The position numbers and the translations under genes are program-made. From contig CALGGP010000413.1 of NCBI GenBank assembly GCA_937915885.1, positions 1-7,335 of the forward strand: a stretch of DNA of 7,335 nucleotides, in the 5' to 3' direction. Shown piece after piece: positions 1 through 5,953 of this stretch (the stretch's first letter is position 1; each line of letters starts with the position of its first letter). The notes under the pieces were generated by a model. It ran no database searches. It was not told the DNA's origin and saw nothing but the letters and a program-made list of their open reading frames with translations. The DNA comes from an uncultured Selenomonadales bacterium. Lineage in GTDB: Bacteria > Bacillota > Negativicutes > Selenomonadales > Selenomonadaceae.

Positions 1-115
1 AGATCGGGCGTCGTCGACACGGATTATTGCGTCGCTTCCTCAGTCGTGCGCCGCGAATGAAGATCGGGCGTCGTCGACACGGATTATTGCGTCGCTTCCT
101 CAGTCGTGCGCCGCG
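1..115. repeat. 60-bp tandem duplication
   Basis: Positions 1-55 and 61-115 are identical. The first unit is 60 bp and the copies diverge only after CCGCG at the end of the second. The array begins at the window edge, so more units may lie to the left. The stretch is GC-rich, encodes no convincing protein, and vaguely resembles the dispersed GCAATGAC-type repeats seen between genes in many bacterial genomes. The stretch from 116 to 188 joins it to the hairpin repeat that follows; I see no gene there. Confidence 0.85.
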
Positions 116-188
116 CTCAATGGGCGGTCATCGCGAATCGCAGGCGATCGCCGACGGAACGATGTGCCGCCTTCAACCAAGCAAGTGG

Positions 189-263
189 GGCGCCGACGAC
201 GCGGGTGGGCAGTACTTCCTCTGTTGGGCGCCGTCGTTGGAGGGTGGGAGCGTCGACGGCGCC
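189..263 (+). repeat. GGCGCC-bounded hairpin repeat, copy A
   Basis: This 75-bp unit starts and ends with GGCGCC and has a third GGCGCC at 227-232. Each half follows the pattern GGCGCCG, about 8 variable bases, then GGGTGGG. The second half forms a perfect 11-bp stem (GGGCGCCGTCG at 226-236 with CGACGGCGCCC at 254-264) around a 17-nt loop. Related copies lie at 2303-2377 (minus) and 2411-2486 (plus). It sits about 25 bp beyond the mtlA stop, so the hairpin could help end that transcript. There is no T-run, so I do not call it a terminator. Confidence 0.75.
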
Positions 264-285
264 CCTTTCAACCGTCGGGATTAAA

Positions 286-2154
286 TCACTTCGTAAACAT
301 CTCGTAGAGCACCTTCGGATCGGTCGTCTTATACAGATTTTCAAGCTGCTCGTCCGAGCACTCGTCCATCGTCATCGCGATATTCGCCAGGATTGCCAGA
401 TGATCATTGTCCTTGCCCGCGATGCCTACCAAAATATGTGCCACATTCCCGTCCGCAAACTGCACGCCGTTCGGATATTGCATTACCACGATGCCCGACT
501 TCTTGACGTATTGTTTGACAGCGTTCTCGCCGTGCGGGATCGCTATGCCCTTGCCGATGTACGTCGAGATATCCCGCTCGCGCGCCAGCATGCCCTCGAC
601 ATATGGAGTGTCAACATATCCGCTCTTGACGAGCCGCTCGCCCGCCGCCTTGATCGCTTCCTCTTTCGTCACGCTCGGCAATCCGACCACGACGTTTTCA
701 ATCAACAGCACGCCCTCTTTGACTTTTTCCTCGGGCGCCGCCTCCGACGGTGCCTCCGAAGTCTCCACGCCCTTCAATCGATCACTTATCATATCATATA
801 CATTGTTTCGAGTAAAATCTTTGACGAAAATATGTTCCGCCTGCGGCGAATCGTCGATCGCGCGTTGCATCAATTTTTCATGCGACACAACGATCTGCGC
901 GTCCTTCGGGATGTTGCCGATCGCGAAATTCTTGACCGTGATATTATTGTAGCCGTCCTTATGCAATTTTTTGCGGAGCGCCGCCGCTCCCAACGCCGAC
1001 GAGCCCATGCCCGCGTCGCATGCGTAGACGATGAATTTGATATCCTTGCCGGCGACCTGCTTCTCCGTCGAGACGCCCTTCGATGCCGCTTTCATCGCCT
1101 TCATATTTGCCTGCGCCGCCTCGAGCGAGTCTTCGCTCTCGGCATCGGCTTTCGCCGTCGCCTTGATAAACACCGACGCCACCGCGAAGCTCACGCCCGC
1201 CGCCACGACCACCGCCGCAATGTTTGCAAAATACGCACCCGGCGCCGTCATTGCCATGATCGCGATGAATGAGCCCGGCGCCGCCGGAGCTACGAGCCCG
1301 CCGCCGAGCAATGTCAACGTGAACACGCCGCTCACGCCGCCCGCCATGACTGCCAAAATCAGCGTCGGTTTCATCAGCACATAGGGGAAGTAAATTTCAT
1401 GAATGCCGCCGAAGAAATGAATGATGACTGCGCCCGGCGCCGACGCCTTTGCGTTGCCCACGCCGAACAAAGAATATGCCAACAACACTCCGAGACCCGG
1501 TCCGGGGTTCGATTCGATCAGGAAGAACATCGATTTGCCGATCTCCTGAACCTGTTGCATGCCGAGCGGAGTGAATACGCCGTGGTTGATCGCGTTGTTG
1601 AGGAACAAAATTTTCGCCGGCTCGACCACGATCGACACCAACGGCAACAAGCCCGCACTCACGATCGCGCCGACCGCGCCGCCCAATGCTCCCGTCAGGC
1701 TCGTCACCAACGGTCCGACGAAACTGTACGCCGCGCATGCCAAGATGCCTCCGATAATGCCCGCCGAAAAATTGTTGACGAGCATCTCGAAGCCGCCCGG
1801 GATCGAATCTTGCGCCGCCTCGTCGAATTTTTTGATCGCCACGCCGCCGATCGGTCCCATGATCATTGCGCCCATGAACATCGGAATATCCGTCCCGACG
1901 ATGATGCCCGCCGTCGCGATCGCTCCGACCACGCCGCCGCGATGTCCGTTGACGACCTCGCCGCCCGTAAATCCGATCAGCAACGGCAATAACCATTTTG
2001 CCATCGGTCCGACCATTTCGGCGAGACTTTCATTGGGCACCCAGCCCGCAGGAATGAACAGCGCCGTGATGAATCCCCAAGCGATGAACGCGCCGATATT
2101 GGGCATGACCATGGCGCTCAGGAAGCGTCCGAACTTCTGCATCAGTTCTTGCAT
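286..2154 (-). CDS. mtlA: Mannitol-specific PTS permease EIICBA
   Basis: This membrane permease takes up D-mannitol and phosphorylates it to mannitol-1-phosphate, using phosphate relayed from PEP through EI and HPr. All three PTS domains are fused, and at 622 aa it is close to the 637 aa of the E. coli enzyme. The EIIC membrane domain (about 1-330) has MPNIGAFIAWG (17-27), NNAINHG (186-192) and the substrate-binding GGIHEIYF motif, with Glu253. A charged linker (about 331-370) leads to EIIB (about 371-460), whose phosphocysteine Cys379 lies in ACDAGMGSSA. EIIA (about 480-622) has phosphohistidine His541 in IAIPHGEN and a second conserved His585. All catalytic residues are present. I chose the start at 2154 because GGAGG lies 9 nt upstream. 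An in-frame ATG at 2190 would add 12 residues but has no ribosome site and falls at the predicted transcription start. No mtlR or mtlD is in the window, so the gene appears monocistronic at its 5' end. Confidence 0.95.
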   Translation of the reverse strand: MQELMQKFGRFLSAMVMPNIGAFIAWGFITALFIPAGWVPNESLAEMVGPMAKWLLPLLIGFTGGEVVNGHRGGVVGAIATAGIIVGTDIPMFMGAMIMGPIGGVAIKKFDEAAQDSIPGGFEMLVNNFSAGIIGGILACAAYSFVGPLVTSLTGALGGAVGAIVSAGLLPLVSIVVEPAKILFLNNAINHGVFTPLGMQQVQEIGKSMFFLIESNPGPGLGVLLAYSLFGVGNAKASAPGAVIIHFFGGIHEIYFPYVLMKPTLILAVMAGGVSGVFTLTLLGGGLVAPAAPGSFIAIMAMTAPGAYFANIAAVVVAAGVSFAVASVFIKATAKADAESEDSLEAAQANMKAMKAASKGVSTEKQVAGKDIKFIVYACDAGMGSSALGAAALRKKLHKDGYNNITVKNFAIGNIPKDAQIVVSHEKLMQRAIDDSPQAEHIFVKDFTRNNVYDMISDRLKGVETSEAPSEAAPEEKVKEGVLLIENVVVGLPSVTKEEAIKAAGERLVKSGYVDTPYVEGMLARERDISTYIGKGIAIPHGENAVKQYVKKSGIVVMQYPNGVQFADGNVAHILVGIAGKDNDHLAILANIAMTMDECSDEQLENLYKTTDPKVLYEMFTK

Positions 2155-2163
2155 CTCACTCAA

Positions 2164-2168
2164 CCTCC
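2164..2168 (-). promoter_or_regulatory. mtlA ribosome binding site (decides start)
   Basis: On the minus strand GGAGG is followed by 9 nt and then ATG at 2154. It lies inside the longer reading frame that begins at ATG 2190. That upstream ATG has only AT-rich sequence and a GC palindrome before it, so this site favours the 622-aa form. Confidence 0.75.
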
Positions 2169-2196
2169 AATCGATTTTTGCTTTTACCATGATAAA

Positions 2197-2225
2197 ATTT
2201 TATAAGCCGCGCGGCTCAATGGCAA
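2197..2225 (-). promoter_or_regulatory. Predicted sigma-70/A promoter of mtlA
   Basis: On the minus strand TTGCCA (2225-2220; 5 of 6 to TTGACA) is followed by a 17-nt spacer and TAAAAT (2202-2197; 5 of 6 to TATAAT). Transcription would begin near 2190, about 35 nt before the preferred start codon. The spacer contains a perfect 12-bp palindrome, AGCCGCGCGGCT (2205-2216), placed where a repressor could act. No match to a catabolite-repression (cre) site was seen. Confidence 0.5.
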
Positions 2226-2302
2226 GCAAAACAAATTAAGAGGCGGGCGGCGCCCCTGCGGACATTATCGAAGAACAGCGGCGCGAATAAAAATTTTATG
2301 TG

Positions 2303-2377
2303 GGCGCCGCCAACGCCCCCACCCGTCGATGCCGGCGCCCAACGGAAGACAGCATGCCCACCCGCGTTGGCGACGCC
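2303..2377 (-). repeat. GGCGCC-bounded hairpin repeat, copy B
   Basis: This is a minus-strand copy of the unit at 189-263. Read on the minus strand it begins GGCGTCG, has GCGGGTGGGCAT and GTTGGGCGCCG at the positions equivalent to copy A, and ends GGCGGCGCC. Its second half pairs TGGGCGCCG (2301-2309) with CGGCGCCCA (2333-2341), a 9-bp stem extended by further pairs after one mismatch. Confidence 0.7.
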
Positions 2378-2386
2378 CCCCTTATT

Positions 2387-2400
2387 GAAAAAATTTTTTC
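2387..2400. repeat. AT palindrome between inverted repeats B and C
   Basis: GAAAAAATTTTTTC is a perfect 14-bp palindrome. Its centre (2393.5) nearly coincides with the midpoint of inverted copies B and C (2394.5), and short CGCCCC/GGGGCG arms flank it. The roughly 184-bp arrangement is therefore a nested inverted repeat. It could act as a bidirectional terminator-like structure or simply be where two repeat insertions meet. Confidence 0.6.
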
Positions 2401-2410
2401 TCGTTGAAGG

Positions 2411-2486
2411 GGCGCTGACGCCGCAGGGTGGGTACCACTACCCTCGGTTGGGCGCCGACAGCGGGGGCGGGAGCGGCGTCGGCGCC
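2411..2486 (+). repeat. GGCGCC-bounded hairpin repeat, copy C
   Basis: This is a 76-bp plus-strand copy. It begins GGCGCTG, contains GCAGGGTGGGTAC and GGTTGGGCGCCGAC, and ends GTCGGCGCC. The second half forms a perfect 10-bp stem (GGGCGCCGAC at 2450-2459 with GTCGGCGCCC at 2478-2487). The ninth pair is A-T here but T-A in copy A, so the pairing is kept although both bases changed. Confidence 0.7.
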
Positions 2487-2509
2487 CTAATACCGTCGCC
2501 CCCGAACCC

Positions 2510-2544
2510 CTAATTCCTAATTCCGCATTCCTAATTCCTAATTG
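2510..2544. repeat. Five 7-bp tandem repeats
   Basis: Five consecutive heptamers are CTAATTC, CTAATTC, CGCATTC, CTAATTC and CTAATTG. The array ends 4 bp before the -35 element of the flgE promoter. Simple TAATTCC-type arrays are common between bacterial genes. A change in copy number here would alter the sequence just upstream of the promoter but not its spacer. Confidence 0.85.
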
Positions 2545-2548
2545 CATT

Positions 2549-2575
2549 TAAGTCGATGGCGTCAAACGCCGATAA
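2549..2575 (+). promoter_or_regulatory. Predicted sigma-28 (FliA/SigD) promoter of flgE
   Basis: TAAG (2549-2552) is followed by exactly 15 nt and then GCCGATAA (2568-2575). The known flagellar sigma-28 consensus is TAAA-N15-GCCGATAA, so only the last -35 base differs. The start point would be near 2582, giving a leader of about 50 nt before flgE. A small perfect inverted repeat, GGCGT-CAA-ACGCC (2558-2570), overlaps the spacer and the -10 element. Confidence 0.75.
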
Positions 2576-2631
2576 CTTTAGCGTAAATCACCAACGAACT
2601 TAACCACACTCATAAAAGGAGTAGATTCATC

Positions 2632-5600
2632 ATGATGCGTTCCCTGTTCGCCGGCGTGTCCGGTCTCAAGGTTCATCAGACACGCATGGACTCAATCGGC
2701 AACAACATCGCCAACATCAACACCACCGGCTTTAAATCCTCCCGCACCACTTTCTCCGACATGCTCAGCCAGACACAGGCCGGCGCAGGCACTCCCACCA
2801 CCAGCCTCGGCGGCACCAACCCGCGCCAGATCGGTCTCGGCGTCAATGTTGCCTCCATCGATATCATTTTTACCGACAGCTCCGCTCAGTCCACCGGCAA
2901 AAATACCGACGTTGCCCTCAGCGGCAATGCTCTCTTCGTTATTCAGAGCGGCGACGAAAGATATTACACTCGCGACGGCGCTTTCGAGTTTGACGCCGAA
3001 GGCAATTACGTCCTGCCCGGCACCGGTTTCTACGTCCAAGGTTGGAACGCCATCGACGGCGCACTCAACACCAACGCCGAGCCCGAGAACATTGTCGTCC
3101 CCTCCGGCAAAACCATGAATGCCACCGCCACCAACCGCATCACCTTCAGCGGCAACCTCGACTCGGGCGACCCGATCATCTCGACGATCTCTTACACCAA
3201 CGAGGACGGCGACACCATCACGCTCGACCCGAATAAATCTTACACCTTGCTTGCCGGCGAGATTGAAAACGTCCTCAACATTACCAAAGACACTTGGGAG
3301 AGCATCGTTGAAATTATCGAGCCCGGCATCATCAGCTCGACCAACGGCACGATTTCGATCCCGAATGAAGTTTGGGAGGATTACAATCTCGAGGAACTCT
3401 CCGCACTGTCGGACGATCAGGTTTTGGCGAAGATCACCGAGTTCATCACCGACCTCAACGCGACGTATTTGCGCAATCGTACCAATGCCGACGGAGCCGC
3501 AGTCACACTCAGCAACACATCAATGATCTCGACGAAAAAATTGACGACGGATTACAGCGCGGCAAGCGGCGGTAACGCCGATGTCAAAGTTGCGATGGCG
3601 AATACGATCGACGATCTCAATGAGATTTTCGGCAACCTCGAATTGATCCAGCTCGAGTTGAGCAACAGCACCGGCACCATCATCCCGACCGGTAAAGTTA
3701 CCGTCAAATCCGTCCACAGCGACGATGTTGCCAACGGCGAGGACGCTCTCAACCTTTATTACACTATGGGCTATGATCGTCTCGATACCTCGGGCACGGT
3801 CAGCGGCGCGATCGTCACGTCTTACGGCACCGTCGACACGAGCACTTCGCTCCGCAACGCCAAAAATATTATGTCGAGCCTCATCACCGACATCAACAAA
3901 ATGATTCGTTCGATCTCGCTGATGCCCGTCGACACCGACACAAATCCGCTCGATTCGTCGAAGATTTATCTCAACTTGACTGCCACAGATACCGGCGCCG
4001 CCGACGTGCTCGCGACAATCCGCAGCTTGCAGTTCGCAACCGACGGCTCCGACCTCTACGAAAAATATCAGCAGTTCTCGCAGTTGACTGATGACCTTTA
4101 CCTGTTGCATTACAGTCTTTATGATGCCAATCAGCCCACCAATCCGTCATGGGCGGATGCCAGCCCCGCGACCGTTTTGATCGGCGCAACCGGCGGGCTC
4201 CGTCAACCGATTGACATTTATAATTATATCAAGGCGAAGGCATATTATATGACGGCGGTCGATACGGAAGCCACCACCTCGGGCTCGACTCAAGAGACCA
4301 CCACAACTGCCGTCAACTCCGACGTCTACGATCCGTTCTTTGCGACCATCGACGACTATAACGACAGCGGGGCGACCGTGGCCTCCGTCGATGACAGCTA
4401 TCGTCAACAGCATAACTCATACTCTTACGACAGCAACGACGAACTGAGCAGCATCGGCTACTGCAATATCATCGCATCGAAGTACAACGACCTTGCCAAT
4501 GCCATTGACGCCTCCGACAGCTCGACCAAGGCGAATTACGATCGGTATTACGAAAATGCTCGGGCGCTGTACAATCATCTGCAGGCGAAGGCGTATAATT
4601 CGGCGTTTGCGACGGACGGCTCCGATCTGTTGGTTGTCGGCAGCGACGATTACAACGATCTGCTCGAGTTGGTACCGGGCGACGCCGACCAGGGCGCAAA
4701 TCCGCAAGCGTCGTTCGTCGAAGAATATCTCTACACGGCGGCGCTCACCGACTACTATCACGCTCGACTGGTGCAAGCGGCGACGGAGTTCAACTCGATC
4801 ATCGTGGGCAAAGATTTGACGGTGTCGGGCGACGACGGTGTTGATGTGGCACTCGACGAAGACACCATCGCGACCTACTACAGCAATGATGTATACGATT
4901 TCGTGACGGCGTCGTCGGCATATCTGACGTTGTCGGACGGCACGCGTCGGACGGTGACGACGGGCACGTATCACGTGGGCGACAGCGTCCCGTTGACGAC
5001 GGTGATCACGGTCTACGACAGTGAGGGCGGCTCGCACAAGGTTCCGATTCTGCTCGAAAAGACGGACGCCAATACGTGGATGGCCTCGTTGGCGAATGCG
5101 CGCAAGGACTTCACTGATCAGGATGACAGCAATTCGTTAAAGATCGCGGAGATCACGGAGGACGACGGCTCGATCACGACGATCACGATGCGTCCGATCA
5201 CAATCGTCTTCAACGGCGACGGCACGTATAGTTCGGGCTCGAGCGATATTCAACTGCAATACAGCGGGATGAACGGCGCGGACACGACGCAAGCGACGGT
5301 GGACTTCTCGAGTCTGACGCAATTTGACGGCAACTCGACGGCGTATCCGTCGGCGGACGGCAACAAGGCGGGCGTGCTGACGAGCGTAGCGATTGACGGC
5401 AACGGGATCATCACGGGCACATACACGAACGGCTTGCGTCAACAGGAGGCGCAGATAGCGGTAGCGCAATTCATCAACACGGCGGGCTTGACGAAGACGG
5501 GCAACACGTACTGGCAGGAGTCGAACAACTCGGGCGCTCCGAACATCAAGACGGCTCCGGACTTGGGTATAGGGATTACGCCGTCGGCGTTGGAGATGTC

Positions 5601-5724
5601 GAACGTTGACTTGGCGAACGAGTTCAGCGAAATGATCATTACGCAGCGCGGCTTCCAAGCGAACTCTAAGATAATCAATGTGGGTGATGAAATGCTCGAA
5701 ACGTTGGTGAATATGAAGCGTTAA
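2632..5724 (+). CDS. flgE: Flagellar hook protein FlgE with large central insertion
   Basis: This protein polymerises outside the cell to form the hook joining the flagellar rod to the filament. Residues 1-45 are the conserved rod/hook N-terminus (SLFAGVSGLKVHQTRMD, IGNNIANINTTGFKSSR). Residues 85-175 match the family D1 region (VALSGNALFVI, FSGNLDSG). The C-terminus carries EMIITQRGFQANSK (1000-1013) and ends LETLVNMKR. Typical FlgE proteins are about 400 to 700 aa and this one is 1030. The extra length sits between FSGNLDSGDP (172-181) and the next recognisable family segment, VGDSVPLTTVITVYDSEG (782-799). The insert is acidic and rich in Asp, Thr, Tyr and Ala, with the only Cys at 611. AAAGGAG ends 10 nt before the ATG, which favours 2632 over the adjacent ATG at 2635. 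The gene stands alone with its own sigma-28-like promoter and a terminator, not in a flgD-flgE operon. Codon choice shifts from C-ending codons at the start to G-ending ones at the end. Confidence 0.93.
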   Translation: MMRSLFAGVSGLKVHQTRMDSIGNNIANINTTGFKSSRTTFSDMLSQTQAGAGTPTTSLGGTNPRQIGLGVNVASIDIIFTDSSAQSTGKNTDVALSGNALFVIQSGDERYYTRDGAFEFDAEGNYVLPGTGFYVQGWNAIDGALNTNAEPENIVVPSGKTMNATATNRITFSGNLDSGDPIISTISYTNEDGDTITLDPNKSYTLLAGEIENVLNITKDTWESIVEIIEPGIISSTNGTISIPNEVWEDYNLEELSALSDDQVLAKITEFITDLNATYLRNRTNADGAAVTLSNTSMISTKKLTTDYSAASGGNADVKVAMANTIDDLNEIFGNLELIQLELSNSTGTIIPTGKVTVKSVHSDDVANGEDALNLYYTMGYDRLDTSGTVSGAIVTSYGTVDTSTSLRNAKNIMSSLITDINKMIRSISLMPVDTDTNPLDSSKIYLNLTATDTGAADVLATIRSLQFATDGSDLYEKYQQFSQLTDDLYLLHYSLYDANQPTNPSWADASPATVLIGATGGLRQPIDIYNYIKAKAYYMTAVDTEATTSGSTQETTTTAVNSDVYDPFFATIDDYNDSGATVASVDDSYRQQHNSYSYDSNDELSSIGYCNIIASKYNDLANAIDASDSSTKANYDRYYENARALYNHLQAKAYNSAFATDGSDLLVVGSDDYNDLLELVPGDADQGANPQASFVEEYLYTAALTDYYHARLVQAATEFNSIIVGKDLTVSGDDGVDVALDEDTIATYYSNDVYDFVTASSAYLTLSDGTRRTVTTGTYHVGDSVPLTTVITVYDSEGGSHKVPILLEKTDANTWMASLANARKDFTDQDDSNSLKIAEITEDDGSITTITMRPITIVFNGDGTYSSGSSDIQLQYSGMNGADTTQATVDFSSLTQFDGNSTAYPSADGNKAGVLTSVAIDGNGIITGTYTNGLRQQEAQIAVAQFINTAGLTKTGNTYWQESNNSGAPNIKTAPDLGIGITPSALEMSNVDLANEFSEMIITQRGFQANSKIINVGDEMLETLVNMKR

Positions 5725-5747
5725 TCACGTAATTTAGAATACATCTT

Positions 5748-5790
5748 GGCGGCGGTGGTTTATTCTCACGCCATCGCCGTCATTTCTATA
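5748..5790 (+). terminator. Rho-independent terminator after flgE
   Basis: GGCGGCGGTGG (5748-5758) pairs fully with CCATCGCCGTC (5771-5781): 11 bp including two G-U pairs, with a 12-nt loop. A modestly T-rich tail, ATTTCTATAT, follows. It lies 24 bp after the flgE stop. The weak T-run lowers confidence. Part of it could also lie in the 5' portion of the downstream omega-RNA, whose start is not defined. Confidence 0.65.
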
Positions 5791-5799
5791 TACTCGAGA

Positions 5800-5953
5800 C
5801 TGCGAATATACAGGCACCGGCGGACGTAAATCCTAATCTGCCGCTCTGCGGCTTGCGATTAAACAGTTCTGAGGAGTAGGGGCAGTGTTGCAAGCATATA
5901 AAACCGCAAATAACATTGGCGAAGGATTACAACTCCGAAAGGAGCCACACTCT
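5800..5953 (+). ncRNA. Omega-RNA (HEARO RNA) of IscB, 5' end approximate
   Basis: IscB nucleases use a guide RNA transcribed from DNA just upstream of their gene; this class was first described as HEARO RNA. The 229-bp gap before iscB has the expected features. There is a GCCGC-TCT-GCGGC hairpin (5840-5852). A closing stem TTGCG (5853-5857) with CGCAA (5905-5909) encloses an internal region containing TTCTGAGGAG. A tetraloop hairpin CTCC-GAAA-GGAG (5933-5944) ends just before the iscB start. Alternative pairings exist: GCTTGC 5851-5856 with GCAAGC 5890-5895, and CGGCGGA 5818-5824 with TCTGCCG 5837-5843. The guide, usually about 16 nt, should sit 5' of the scaffold in flanking DNA, somewhere around 5780-5815, but I cannot fix its edge. 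The assignment rests on position, remembered family features and visible pairing, not on a covariance search. Confidence 0.7.
5933..5944 (+). promoter_or_regulatory. iscB ribosome site inside a GAAA-tetraloop hairpin
   Basis: CTCC (5933-5936) and GGAG (5941-5944) pair across a GAAA tetraloop. AAAGGAG is also the Shine-Dalgarno sequence of iscB, 9 nt before ATG 5954. The ribosome site is therefore hidden when the 3' end of the omega-RNA is folded. This site also selects 5954 as the start over the upstream GTG at 5885. Confidence 0.7.

Larger units (their letters stand above)
2155..2631. other. Divergent mtlA-flgE intergenic region
   Basis: This 477-bp spacer separates two divergent genes and holds no protein gene I can support. 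From left to right it contains the mtlA ribosome site and promoter (to about 2225), a GC-rich patch with one more GGCGCC (2249-2254), repeat copies B and C in inverted orientation (2303-2486), a heptad tandem array (2510-2544), and the flgE promoter and leader (2549-2631). Short open frames on both strands here are translations of the repeats. Confidence 0.8.

Noticed and set aside
1..115. CRISPR array from the tandem repeats
   Set aside because: The units are 60-bp head-to-tail copies without distinct spacers, and no cas gene is present.
143..152. GGCGATCGCC as a HIP1-type genome signature
   Set aside because: It occurs once here, and in GC-rich DNA a 10-bp palindrome can arise by chance. 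Nothing else suggests a cyanobacterium.
106..1272. A 388-codon plus-strand open frame, and another at 1399-1992
   Set aside because: Both lie antisense to mtlA, are dominated by Arg/His and Asp runs typical of a GC-rich reverse-complement shadow, and match no family I know. MtlA on the other strand is unmistakable.
2155..2190. Upstream ATG at 2190 as the mtlA start
   Set aside because: There is no ribosome site before it and it falls at the predicted transcription start. GGAGG 9 nt before the ATG at 2154 is a much better signal. The longer form cannot be fully excluded.
2296..2547. Short open frames across 2296-2547 on both strands
   Set aside because: They are translations of the hairpin repeats and the heptad array (for example repeated GIRNAELGIRG) and have no ribosome sites.
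5885..5953. GTG at 5885 as the iscB start, adding 23 residues
   Set aside because: The added residues are translated omega-RNA sequence. IscB proteins normally begin shortly before the PLMP motif, and a good Shine-Dalgarno precedes ATG 5954.
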